Assembly (NCBI GenBank): GCA_027257055.1
Contig: JAPVLO010000153.1
Span: 6,014,001-6,078,000, forward strand
Direction of reading: 5' to 3'
Length of the DNA stretch: 64,000 nucleotides
Origin: Cephalopachus bancanus
Lineage: Eukaryota > Chordata > Mammalia > Primates > Tarsiidae
The notes beneath the pieces are model-generated. The model saw only the letters and a program-made list of their open reading frames with translations, had not been told where the DNA came from and made no database searches. A program made the position numbers and the translations under genes. This document shows positions 46,190-56,684 of the stretch, one piece after another (positions within the stretch are counted from its first letter, which is position 1; each line of letters starts with the position of its first letter).

Positions 46190-48585
46190 GGAATGACCAG
46201 GGAAACTTTCATATAAAGGTCATGTTTTATTTCTCTTTCTCCTTACAAAAAATTTCTGGTCCTTGATCTGACATTTTGAAAAGTAATGTATGTCACAGAA
46301 GAAAAGGGGGAACACTACGCAAATATACATTTTCATGGTTAATGTCAATGCTTTTTCATCAGTAATCTATTTTGAACTATGAAGATCTCAGAATCTGAGG
46401 CCTTTAAAACTGCTTTAGGTTTCATCAGACAAAGTAACACATTACAAGACAATCCACATTAACAACAAACACCTATGTTAATCATGCTATGTAAAAAGGT
46501 GATATAGGGGAGATAAAGATGAAACGGACATTGACAGAGAAAGGAAGAGACACATAAAAGAGAAAAGGAGTAAAAAGACTGTGATGTTAAATTAAAAGCA
46601 TATGTCAAATGTGTCTTTCAGGATAGGTTATGGAATAAATACTGGATTCCAAATTCTTTTCTCACAGGGGAAAGAATGAAACAACAGTTTTTAGGTATTA
46701 CATTTAAACTTTTAATCTTAGAGTATTCTGAGTTATTAGTAAATCCTGAGAAGATTTTTTTATCATGTGCATCCATTTTTTTAAAAGAATAATATTAATA
46801 ATAATAAATGGAGTTATACCCAGGTAAAATTTCAACTTGGTCATTACAAAGGAAAAACTAAATCACATAGAGCCTACACTCTGATGATCAGTGTCTTTAG
46901 CTGGAAATTGGCAACCCACAGTCTTATCTGATAAAGACAACTAAAGGTAAGGTTTTAAAATACTGGCAGCATTCACAAGCAACAGTGTTAAGAGAATTCA
47001 GTGATGTATTTCCTGGCTAGGATTCATTTCAAAGACATTTTTGTTTTGCAAATAACAAATATCATAAATATCAATCATAAAAATTAATGTTTTAAAATAA
47101 GCTGCAGCTTGAATTTTAATAATTTATTAGTGTTTTAGATATTGTTAGTTTTAAGATATCTAGAATAAGTATTTTTTAAAAATAGTGCTCACATAAAAAC
47201 AACTATGCATTTCATCTGCACAAGAGATCCAAACATGTTAATTCTAACAAAAAGAAATCCAGCGTTTCCAAATTATGCCACAGCTTTTGAATTTCACAGA
47301 CGAGGTAAAAATATATAAAATTATTTAAATAAATTAATTAACACTGTTAATTTCATATTTTTGCAAGCTGAAAAAGTTTTTATTTTCTGCCTAGACAAAC
47401 ACTATATACAAAAGAGAACTTTACAGAAGTTTGGTATACCCAGGTCAAATGACATGTTACACACATAAGAAGGCAAAACAATATACCTATACGAAATTAT
47501 TTTGCATTCTTGTGCATTTTTTAAAAATGCTTAACATTATTAATATCACTTAAGCGTCACAAGAAGTCATGAAAATAAAGTGGCTTGGCCAAATTTTCAA
47601 AAGCTATCTATTCCACAGATACATATATTTAATATATTCCACAGTGCATATATTTAAAAAATCAATAACCTACTTAAATACATATTTGAATATACATTTT
47701 ATGTATTATACATGATGTAAAGTAACAAGATTTTTTTTTTAAGGCTATAATCAAATAATGAATCAACCGTTACTGACCAACACATTTTAGTGTTACTCTT
47801 TTAAAGCCATACAAGAAAAACAGCTTCACTACTATATAGCCAAGCCTACCCTTTCATCAAATATTGTATTATACATTTTGAAGAGCCAGGGTGGTAGAAT
47901 GTAAAGAATTGAAAAAGATGCTATTAAATCTTAGTTTCCTAAGCTAAGTTTAAAATGACTTTTTATTGTATCTAAAACTCAAATTCACCCCAGAAAATAA
48001 AGATTTGCCATAAAGGATAGGAAAAAGACTATCTCAAATGCGCTATAGGTATTCACAAAAGAAATTCCCATTAGTTGATACATAATGGCAACAACTCTGG
48101 ATTAAGTGCACAACCTCCAAGTTGATGACTTTGAAATGACCAACATTCTTTGGATATATAAATACTAAAATTCTACTAAAAATTCTAAAAAATGATCAAT
48201 CATGTTAATTTATAGATTCATCTGCTATACTACATTTGGACATATATATTTCCATAAATGAAATCACTATCTAAAGTTGAATTTTCTCTTTATAAGAGTT
48301 TTTGACAATTTCAACTTAATAGTAAAAAACTTAAGAGAAGTAAAAAATTCACACACAGCTTAACAAGTTTAAAACATAAGACAAAAAAGATTTGTTGATT
48401 TTAAGAGCATTACCTACACAGCCTGAATTCTATTCCAGCTTCTTTGCCTGAAGTATACAGTTTTCTTGACTACATAACTGGGAAGTATTGATCAGCTGAA
48501 AAACCACTGGATAATATTAAAATGTTACTATAACTAGAAATGAAGAACCCTGAATCCTTAAGAACAGATGTAAATCAGACTGATC
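46190..48585. other. Alu-free intron, nothing recognised
   Basis: AT-rich unique sequence with no recognisable young repeat; possible conserved intron. Confidence 0.5.
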
Positions 48586-48589
48586 ATGT

Positions 48590-48770
48590 ACTAATTATAA
48601 GATCATGGACAATTTGCTAAACCTTCCCAGCCTCAGTTTCTTCATCTGTAAATTATAGATGAGAATTGTTTCTACTTTATGGGTTTGTCAGAAAGACTAA
48701 GTGAGATAATATTATGGGAACGTACTTAACACAATTCCCTGCAGATAATAAGCCTACAAAATCTTGCAGG
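48590..48770 (+). mobile_element. MIR SINE (sense)
   Basis: 'GATCATGGACAATTTGCTAAACC', 'CCTCAGTTTCTTCATCTGTAAA' and 'GTTTGTCAGAAAGACTAAGTGAG' are clear MIR blocks. Confidence 0.8.
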
Positions 48771-48774
48771 GCAA

Positions 48775-51335
48775 AATCTCAGCTGGCAATGCTATATCAA
48801 GAAATAATCTCTTCTAATAATAACACTTTCAGAATAGAAAGGAATATGCCTTAAAACATAAGGCAGTCTGACAAAACTCAATTCATTAAAATTGAACACA
48901 GATTTACACCAAAACAAAATTACACACAAGAAAAACATCTAAAACCATTTTTATTACTTAACTTACTTGGGCAAAATATTCTGAGCACATAAAAACCCTT
49001 TAAGATCACAATGATGGCCTTAAATTAAGAGACATGGTTTCCAAAACTGCTTTTAAATCAACTAGAAACACTAAATTTCTACACTAGTAACTTTTAAAAA
49101 ATGGAAAAAAATCTAACACTTCAAAATGTTACATATTGTATACTACAAATATAGTTAACTCACATACATTCCTTAATAGGGATATTATGCAAATAAATTT
49201 AGCCAATCAACTATCAAATACAAAGATATAAGGCCAGGATCTCCAACATAAAAGTATTATTTTCATACCCGAAAAATACATCCAAGAAACAGGTATCATC
49301 TTTCTAAAAAAGGAAATCATTTCGAGAAAAAAGAAAAAGAGGGAAAAGCACCTTGAAAGCAGATAACTGAAAAAGTCACAAATGGTATCAGTGTCAGCAC
49401 TGAGCAACACCTAGCTTTAAGACTAGAGTGTCACACATTTCTTAAAGCAACATAATCTAAATAAAAAACTAGTGTCAGAGAATCTCTTATTCTTCCACTA
49501 ACTACATGAATCTACACGAATCACATGGTCTTTTAAGAGTTATGTATTTCATTTTTAAAAAAGGAAATCATGCTGGTCATTTATCTCACAGGGTTATCAG
49601 AATATTTAAAATGAACTTAGGTCACCTTGAAAATAGACCATTTAAAAATACAAAGAATTATTATAAACAACTACTTGAAAACAGGGAAAATTTTGTTTAA
49701 AAAGTGCACCTAAAATTTTTTAATTTTTAAAGACTATAAAGGATATTCAAATAAGCATCTTCAACTAAACAGTTAATTATTAGGCCTCCATAAAGATTCC
49801 AAAAGTAATTTCCTATTCATTGTATGGCAAATAAATGTGATAGGCAGAATTAAAGTTACATTTATCTAAAAGAAATTTTTTACTTTCCTCAAACCACCTA
49901 ATCACTTCACACAGAACTGAAATCTTAATTTAAAATTTTAGAATTTCTTACAAATTATGCTTTTTCTAATAAAGGAAGTTAAATGAAATTATATAAAACT
50001 CAAACTCTTTGTTTTTACTTATCCTTGTATTATTAATTACTGCATCTTATTTTGAGAAAGGAAAAATACCACAAAAGAGTATGTCAAAAATCTAACAGAG
50101 ATGGGTTTAAATGTTTCTGCGACAGTTTGATGATGGATTAGTGCCAAAATATTAAACATGAAATTAGTTTAGGAAACCTTAGAAAACACATGTTTGAGTT
50201 GGGTAGTCTGGCTTCAAATAAAGAAAATTTTGATGTGGTATAATTTTGCTCTTAGTATTTTGAAATTTAATAATGATCACTATGCAGGACCAAAACTAAG
50301 TTAACTACCATAGTAAAAACTTTCATTTTTCATCCCTAAAGAGAATCTCAAATAGTCTTTCTTTCTACAAATACTGTATAACCTTTTCCTTCTTACAGGC
50401 AGATAAAGTATTATAATGACCCCTATCACAGGCTCAAAAGTGCCCTTCAACAACTTTTGTAAACAAATTGTCGAATGGCTTTAAAGAGGGAGCACGCTAT
50501 ATACACTTCTCAAAACACTAAAGATTATTTAATGTTCAACTCTGATTTACTGAACTTTCATTATTTACTTTAGATTTGTTTTCAAGTAACAAAAGTTATT
50601 GATAACTCTGCAGAATCAAGATAAACAATAAACCACACTGTTGAAGTTTCCTTTAGGTATATTAGAAAATTTTTCTCCAAGTAATATAACTGGAATTATA
50701 AGATTATTGGAACACTTATGGTGTCTCTTGTTACTGATTTTGTTAAAAATGGAAATGCAAAATTAGCCACTGTTGAATATCCTAACCAATACAGGGGAAG
50801 AAGAACAGACCATTTATAATCTTAAGGGAAACAAATTATTGTCTCCAACTAAATTATCAAAGATTTAAAGTTCAAGTTTAAGTTTTATTTGAGTTTTACA
50901 TAAAGTTTTCTGCTTTAAAAATGCGTTTAATTGGTTTGTACTAAACAAAAAATATTTTCAAGTATACTTTAAAAAATGTGTATGCTGTCTTAATGAAAGC
51001 TATCACACAATCTATATTACTTACAAATTATTAAATATGTAGAGCTGGAAAAAATAAGTTGAGAACTAATTTACTGTAATTTAATTCCAAAGTCTCAAGA
51101 AAAAAACCAATCACATAAACTGATAGTTAACACATTGATTCAAACATCTGCATAAGAAGGCTCCCTTTAACTATAAAACCCTAAAAACAAGTTGCCTCTT
51201 GTTGATGAAAACTAAGCAAGCAGAACTCTCCATTATCTTTAGTAGAATTATGTTCATCCCTCGATATCTCTCAGTATTTTCATAAAAGTTATAAAGACAA
51301 TCATAGAAACACATGAGAGCCTTTTAAACATTTAT
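48775..51335. other. Alu-free intron, nothing recognised
   Basis: AT-rich; no repeat family, no exon with believable splice sites and coding frame. Confidence 0.5.
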
Positions 51336-51339
51336 AATG

Positions 51340-51560
51340 AAGTCCTTAGATTCCCCCCCCCCAACCCAAACCCTCTGTTTTCTTAAGATGTGAAGTGTTC
51401 CTCCCTTCTGCATTCCCTCCCTGGCATGCCCCCCACTCGCACGCCCCCCACCCGCTGTAGGCCTGAGGCCCCGTAGCAAACAGTGTCTAACAGGAGCAGG
51501 CAGCACAAAGACAGGAATGGGAGATTAGTGGGAGGGAGGGAGGCCGGGATTGGGGCTCAG
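51340..51560. promoter_or_regulatory. GC-rich patch 1.7 kb inside intron 1 (possible regulatory element)
   Basis: An isolated GC-rich block in AT-rich intron: a run of 11 C at about 51352-51362, then C- and G-rich sequence with several CpGs and (GGGA)n-like GGGAGGGAGGGAGG at 51530-51544. No repeat family is recognised. An unrecognised CpG-poor repeat is the alternative. Confidence 0.3.
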
Positions 51561-51564
51561 CAGG

Positions 51565-52775
51565 AGCTTCAGGCTTTTTAAAATTCAAACTGCTCCCTGA
51601 CCAATACAAATCACGGACACGCTACTGACTACTACACGGATTTATAGCATTAAAAACATGGCTAGTACGTGACAGCTATATTAACTTCACTCTTTTTAAC
51701 ATCTATCCGTACGTTTGCAGGAAATGTGGAACAATTTATTGTAAGTAGGATGCTAAACTCAAAAATAACCTCCACAAAAGTAATTTATTCTACAGCGACA
51801 ATAATTTAATATGACACAAAAAATTTGAACCAATGTACCATCCACTAGTAAAGCAAGGGACTTTGTAGAGCAGTAGTGCTTGATTTTAACCAATGAAAAT
51901 TTTCCTTCAGCGAATATGAAACAAAGTACCAAAACAGTCTAACCCAGGTACATTTATTTTTCTATGCAATTGGTATGGCCGAGGAATTTTTAATTGGTGT
52001 TTCTCCCTTATACCAACATACACATTACCAACGCGGCCATAAACAAGCCCTAAACACTTAACTTACTCGTGAACTAGAACTTGTTAAGATAGAACTGATA
52101 TTTTTCTTCAGCATTTACAGATACATTTGACCTATTAAAATGACACCTCTCTCATTACACAGTCAAACATCATGGCACAAACAGCCAATGACAATCCTGG
52201 GACCTCAAGAAGATCTGCCCTGACATGAAAGGATGGCACCTTCTACACTACTTCTCCTAAGGATTTTAAGTATAACTTAATTTCTGTCTTTCAAAAGAAA
52301 ATTGGTTTTACCCGTACCTCAGTGCAATTCGCGGAACACCTAAAATTCTTTGTATGCTCGTACACGTTTTGGTCAGGAAGTACCTGAGTGTTTTATGTAC
52401 AGTCGTTTAAAATTGCCCTTACATAACGCACATAAATATAAAGTGGCAGAGTAAACCTGTCAAGTACTTTATACTTGTCTTTGAATAAAATGTCCATGTG
52501 CAACAACATACTGTCAAACAACAAGATAAAAGCTCTCGGGGGTGGGGGGTAGATGTGCAGTGTCTACCACAGTATGGTTTTCTACATTAAATATTCATGT
52601 GGACGATTTAATTCTTTAAAAAAGAAAATGAGTCTTTATAAACTTTCCAACGGCCAAACAAGTTTTACAAAGAGAAAGAATTACCAGTGGCTCCGTGTCT
52701 GAGTATTTACATTTGTCTCACTAACTGAAACTACTTCCTCCCTTCATGGGGTCACAGGGGGAAGAAGGGGGGTTG
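51565..52775. other. Promoter-proximal intron, nothing recognised
   Basis: Repeat-free, AT-rich but with scattered CpGs (e.g. 51615, 51651, 51705, 52321), grading into the CpG island. A G-run GGGGGTGGGGGG is at 52537-52549. Confidence 0.5.
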
Positions 52776-53207
52776 TTTGTTTCACTGGGACGTTCCCCAC
52801 TCCCGGATCGGGAAAGTTGTAAATATGGGGACGATCGGGGCACATTTGCTGTTAGTTGTATTGTTTCCGCCTCCTCACTAGCTACGGCTCCTCTCCCGGG
52901 CAAGGCCTGTCACCGACCAGCAGTCGCTCCGCTCAGCCCGGAGCTCTCCTAATCCCCGAGCTCAAGTAGATTCCGCTGGCCCGCGGCCTGCACTCTCCGC
53001 CGGGCCTACGCCTCCCCGGCCGCCCGGCAGGAGCCCAGTCCCCGCCGCCGGAGCCGGCCGGGAGAGGGTACAAAAACCACCGCCACCCAGGGCGGCTGCC
53101 ACCAGAGAGGAGCGAACTCTAGACTCGCCCGTGGAAGAGACCTGGGGCCGCTAAGGAAACGGCGGGGAGGGGAGCGAGGAGGAGAGACGCTGAGGACCTG
53201 GCGCCGT

Positions 53208-53230
53208 CGCCGCCGCCGCCGCCGCCGCCG
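53208..53230. repeat. (CCG)n trinucleotide repeat at start of intron 1
   Basis: About eight GCC units in a row, read as CGG on the transcribed strand, beginning about 20 bases inside the intron after the donor. CGG tracts in CpG-island leaders can be length-polymorphic. This one is short. Confidence 0.9.
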
Positions 53231-53306
53231 AAATAAAGAGCAGGAATTTACCTGGGCGAATCGGCGTCTGAATCCGAGGGGAGGCCGAGGCCGCTGTGGC
53301 GAGAGA

Positions 53307-53372
53307 CTATAATCCGGGCCGGGAGGGGGGGTGGCTACGGCTCCTCTTCCGTCTCCTCAGTGCGGGGAACAT
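53307..53372 (-). promoter_or_regulatory. uORF 3 in NIPBL leader (21 codons)
   Basis: ATG at 53372-53370 and stop TAG at 53309-53307. The peptide is arginine-rich (MFPALRRRKRSRS...). Context is weak (T at -3). It closes 55 bases before the splice donor, so none of the three uORFs runs into exon 2. Confidence 0.5.
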
Positions 53373-53446
53373 GTAGAGCCGGGGGGAGACCAGCCGAGAA
53401 GACAAATCGCTGCTTCTTCTTCCTCCTCCTCCTCCTTCTCCCACAT
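53357..53446 (-). promoter_or_regulatory. uORF 2 in NIPBL leader (29 codons)
   Basis: ATG at 53446-53444, stop at 53359-53357. The encoded peptide begins MWEK, has a run of seven glutamates from the GAG/GAA purine tract, and ends CSPH. Context is weak (T at -3, T at +4). It overlaps uORF 3 by 16 bases in another frame, so both cannot be read by the same ribosome. Translation is not shown. Confidence 0.5.
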
Positions 53447-53481
53447 AGAAACACTCACAAACACCCGACCAGGGGCCCGAG

Positions 53482-53496
53482 CTACCGGGGGGGCAT
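53482..53496 (-). promoter_or_regulatory. uORF 1 in NIPBL leader (4 codons, MPPR)
   Basis: ATG at 53496-53494 followed by CCC CCC CGG and stop TAG at 53484-53482. The start context has G at -3 and C at +4, the best of the three upstream ATGs in this exon. It is very short, so reinitiation downstream would be expected. The two C bases right after the ATG correspond to c.-321/-320 in human numbering. Confidence 0.6.
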
Positions 53497-53573
53497 CGCC
53501 GCGGGCCCGGGAACCAATCCTCCTGTCGGCGGGGGCGTCCCTCCCTGCGGCTTGGTGGTGTCGGGTGAGTCGG

Positions 53574-53610
53574 TACCGACGGAGGGAGGGGGGGAGGGCG
53601 GGGGGAAGGA
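53574..53610 (+). repeat. G-rich tract with G-quadruplex potential
   Basis: Successive runs of three or more G (GGGAGGGGGGGAGGGCGGGG) in the exon 1 region. The minus-strand transcript carries the C-rich complement, so any quadruplex would form in the template DNA strand rather than in the NIPBL RNA. Confidence 0.6.
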
Positions 53611-53665
53611 GCCCTGTGTGTGTCTCTCTCTCGTTCCGTCTCTCCCTCTCAGAACAAAATGCCGA

Positions 53666-53673
53666 CCGGAAGT
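53666..53673 (+). promoter_or_regulatory. ETS/GABP motif CCGGAAGT near the start site
   Basis: A consensus ETS-family core (CCGGAAGT) sits at the inferred transcription start of the minus-strand gene. TATA-less housekeeping promoters commonly have an ETS site at or just around the start. A second, weaker ETS-like core (ACTTCCG) is at 53740-53746. Confidence 0.5.
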
Positions 53674-53699
53674 GCAGCTGCAGGAATGACTCCCTCCGC

Positions 53700-54713
53700 C
53701 GGCGCCAAACACTAACAACCACCCCCTCTTCCCCACTCCACTTCCGCCACCGCCGCCGCCGCCGCCACTTGGGCTCGCGTCCTCGGCCGCGCAGCACCGC
53801 ACGCGGGCCGGGCCCAGCAGTCGGGGCGGCGGCGGCGGCTCTCCTCCGCGCCTTTCTCCTCCGGGCGGCTGTGGATGCTGCCTCTGCTGTCGATCCTGCA
53901 GAGCGGCGTTCGCGCTGCGACACGGGCGGGCCGGCTCTCCCCGGTCTTTCTTTTCCAGGAGGCCAAGAGGAGCAGGGCCAGAGTTCGGCGGTGGTCGTGT
54001 GCTCGCAGGCCACGGACGGCGACGACTGGAGGCCGCGCGCGCTGTCCCAGCCCGTCCTGAGCTTTAGGGAACTGAGCTCCGGGCGGCCACGCCGAGGACA
54101 CCCGCGATTCGACGGCGACGGTGCATGTTTTTTAAATGGTGTCCCTGCAGCCAGGTGGATGGATATATCGTACGCCTCTCCTTTTGAGAGCCCGGACTTC
54201 ACTCCCGGCTGTGTGTTATTTCTGCGGAGTATGAACGCCACCCTGGTTGGTGAAGAAGACTCCCGGCTGGATTGATTTGGAATCGTGTTTGTGATGCATA
54301 TATTTCTGGGAATATGCGGTCTCTGCTGGCCTTGCTTTTTGTCGGCGGTGGTGGCGGTTCTTCCCCTACGGTCGGGATAGAGGCCTGTAGGCGATGCTGC
54401 GCGAGCGAGGCGCTGGCCAGCGGCAGCCCGGGTCCCCGGCGCCCCCCTGTAGGTGTGGGTGGAGCCGAGCGCGCTGGGAGAGCCGCCGGCGGACGGAGGG
54501 CAACCCGCGGGCTGGGGCCAACTGATTCCAAACGGCGTTTTCATTATACCTGAGACACTGGACAAGGCTGGAGTACAAAATGTGATTATGCGTACAGTAC
54601 CTTGGTTGTTGTAGTCTTTTATTGTAAAACAAGAAGGAACTTCATTCTTCCACGGTTCTCTGTTAAGTTTATGTAATTTAAAAGGGGGCTTTGCTTCAGG
54701 TAAAAAGTGCACT
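53700..54713 (+). ncRNA. Candidate divergent lncRNA start region (NIPBL-AS1-like)
   Basis: Human NIPBL has a head-to-head antisense lncRNA, NIPBL-AS1, starting in the same CpG island. Here the plus-strand side is CpG-rich to about 54560, followed by good splice donors TTCAG|GTAAAA (54699-54700) and CTAG|GTAAGC (near 54713-54717). No conserved exon could be recognised, and the start, end and splicing are guesses. Confidence 0.35.
53702..53709 (-). promoter_or_regulatory. E2F-like site TTTGGCGC
   Basis: GCGCCAAA on the plus strand is TTTGGCGC on the minus strand, a full match to the E2F consensus TTTSGCGC, about 20-40 bases upstream of the inferred start. Cell-cycle control of a cohesin loader would make sense, but this rests on motif and position only. 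Confidence 0.4.
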
Positions 54714-54889
54714 AGGTAAGCAGACTTTACTTAAGTGGGACGAAATGTGTGTTATGTTTTCAGTGGATTCAGTTAACGTTAATTGTATGATGAACTTGTA
54801 TAGGTACAATGCGCTAAAAGTGGGAAAACTTGCCTACAGGTTTTATCATTTGCCGCAAAAATCACTCACGGGACTGAGATCTTGTCACT

Positions 54890-55325
54890 CCCTTGCTCTA
54901 GACTGCAATGTCTTCCTAGCTCCAAGGGAGTAAAGTTCAAAGCTTTGGCCGCGGCCTAACGGCCCTGCTCGCCATGAGAGAAGGGGAGAGAACCTGCCTT
55001 GGCGTCCTCGGACTCTGCCCTCGTTATTCCTTCTGCCAGATTCTTTACCCAAGTGTCCACAGGACTTGCTCCCTCACCTTCAGGATTTTGCTCAAATGTC
55101 ACCTCGGTGATACCGCGGCCACTTTTTAAACTGCAAGTCCCCTAGCCCCCTTCTCATTTTATCTTTTGGACAATCTGTCTTACTTACGTATCTAATTATG
55201 TCTTTCCCCGGTGGAATGTAAACTCTAGGAGGATAAGAGGTTTTGTTTTTCTCCACTGGTGTTATGTCCAGCGCCTAGAATAATGCCGCACAGTAGGCGC
55301 TTAATATTTGGTTAATGAATGAATC
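54890..55325 (+). mobile_element. L2 LINE 3' end, well preserved
   Basis: 'CTTGCTCCCTCACCTTCAGG', 'TTGCTCAAATGTCACCTCGG', 'GGTGGAATGTAAACTCTAGG', 'CCAGCGCCTAGAATAATGCC' and the terminal AATGAATGAATC tail. Unusually CpG-rich for an old L2, being next to the island (e.g. GGCCGCGGCC at 54946-54955). Confidence 0.8.
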
Positions 55326-55329
55326 GCGA

Positions 55330-56570
55330 TTTATAAGGACCTTGACATCCCCCATTTCTGTAAGCTATCCTTTAATATGTACTTATATATTCTCAATATA
55401 CCCGCTGCAGAGAACTTCATGAAAGATTGTGAAAACTATGGGAAAATATCTAGGGGGGAAAATGCAAGTTTATTATAGAATTCTGGAAAAAAGGTTACGT
55501 CTAAGCATTTGAAAACCTTCCACAACAACAGAAACCTATAAGCTAGTTACAATGATTTGTTTTTAGGTTTCTGTAAATGGACATGCTCGAGGACTTAGCA
55601 TTAGTGCATCATATGATCATATCCATACTGGGCCAATCAGCTTTGCTCTCCTGAGTCTCACAAACTGCATTCTTCATCCTGTCTGCCTTCTTTCTTGCAA
55701 AATACATGTTATTTTTACTAAATTAAAGTCCATGAGAATTTGGCTGGCTCAGCCCAAATCCAGCACTACTGGAAAAGTTCATTCAGCAAGTATTTATCGG
55801 GTACAAAATGTGTAGCAGGCAGAGTGATTCAAGAGGTGCATGTTTCTGAAGCTAGGAAGCCTCGTATAAAGGACCACATATGTCTACTTTGGTTGCTACT
55901 CAATTATGCTGTCAAGCAAAGAAAATGCTAGTGAGATTTATTTTTAGTTTTCTTCTGAAGAAAAGGTTCAGTGAAAGCTGAGGTCAGGCTTGGTGTGGAT
56001 ATTTTAATTCACCATTTAGTTTGCTGTTTAACCGACTTGCCTTATGATAGCACTGGATACACCAATAAATTAATTGAATATGATTTTTGAAAACTAAAAT
56101 GTGAGAAATTATATTTCCTAGTGGCTGGAAAAGTATGCCTTTTACATTAAAATAAGTAAATATACTAGTAACTAGAAGCTATGCAATAGGTCTTTGGCTA
56201 CGATGCTACAAATTTCCATATTTCATGTATTGAATTTTTGGACAAGACAGTTTTGATAGGTGTTTTATAACCATTAATACAATTAATTAAACACTGTTTA
56301 GTAAATCCAATAATCTGTTTATTATAGGTTTGGCCATTAATCTTAAGAACAGGATTAAGTAATACAGATGGCTCAGAATATGTTTTTCACTCAGTTTTAA
56401 AATGCCAATATTTCAATTTGCTTTTGGAAGCACAATTATCTTCCTGTATACTTTTAACTGTTACTGGTAAATTAGTAATTTTGCATGTCCAAGTAACTTC
56501 AGCTGATACAGTCAATCTATGCTGGAAAGTGTTGGCTTATTGTAGCATCTAATTTAAAATTTAGTTTCTC
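55330..56570. other. AT-rich sequence, nothing recognised
   Basis: No gene or repeat family recognised. Confidence 0.5.
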
Positions 56571-56571
56571 A

Positions 56572-56680
56572 CTTATTTACTTATTGAGTCCTTATTACAT
56601 ACTAATTAACTTTAAGCTAGGCACCTCATACATAGTAGTGAATGAAAACAGACGAGGTCACTGCCTCTGAGATTTTAACT
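56572..56680 (-). mobile_element. L2 LINE 3' end (antisense, old)
   Basis: 'CTTATTGAGTCCTTATTACATAC', 'AAGCTAGGCACCTCATACATAG' and 'GGTCACTGCCTCTGAG' are the L2 complement. Confidence 0.5.
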
Positions 56681-56684
56681 TGTA

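Larger units (their letters stand above)
1..53251 (-). other. NIPBL: NIPBL intron 1 (partial, 5' part)
   Basis: Everything left of the exon 1 donor at 53251 is inferred to be the first intron, entered from the right. I looked for the start-codon exon (79-base leader, then ATG AAT GG...) on the minus strand and did not find it, so the intron continues past position 1. The content is interspersed repeats and AT-rich unique sequence. The part nearest the promoter (about 44920-53250) has no Alu, which suggests constraint or selection against insertion. A possible 28-base micro-exon on the correct strand (15615-15642) is listed separately. Confidence 0.75.
53252..53680 (-). other. NIPBL: NIPBL exon 1 (non-coding 5' leader exon)
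   Basis: First exon of the probable NIPBL gene, read right to left. NIPBL (SCC2) with MAU2 loads cohesin onto chromatin, and loss of one copy causes Cornelia de Lange syndrome. Seen: a GC-rich exon inside a CpG island ending at a strong donor (CGCCCAG|GTAAAT; GT at 53251-53250), with no long ORF but three short upstream ORFs. Known, from memory: human NIPBL exon 2 has 79 untranslated bases before the ATG, so the exon 1 end is c.-80. Counting back, c.-94 is a C at 53266 and c.-321/-320 are CC at 53493-53492, matching two variants I recall. The last bases (GATTCGCCCAG) also match my memory of the human transcript. The 5' end is approximate, placed near the ETS motif. The coding ATG lies in exon 2, beyond the left edge. 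No alignment was run. Confidence 0.83.
52780..54560. promoter_or_regulatory. NIPBL: CpG island with bidirectional promoter
   Basis: Sharp switch from AT-rich sequence to about 1.8 kb dense in CpG and G/C runs, without a TATA box at the inferred start. It covers the minus-strand first exon and extends about 0.9 kb upstream of it. In human this is a head-to-head promoter for NIPBL and the lncRNA NIPBL-AS1 (established knowledge). Boundaries are by eye, not from a CpG calculation. Confidence 0.85.

Noticed and set aside
53712..54101. 129-codon minus-strand frame upstream of NIPBL
   Set aside because: Same GC-driven artefact, upstream of the start site and of low complexity.
53331..54275. 314-codon plus-strand open frame in the CpG island
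   Set aside because: Low-complexity, arginine/serine/proline-rich translation typical of stop-poor GC-rich DNA; it runs across the promoter and the antisense of exon 1.
53357..54712. 451-codon minus-strand open frame
   Set aside because: It spans the inferred NIPBL promoter and start site, so no single transcript would carry it. Only its last 29 codons (uORF 2) lie within exon 1.
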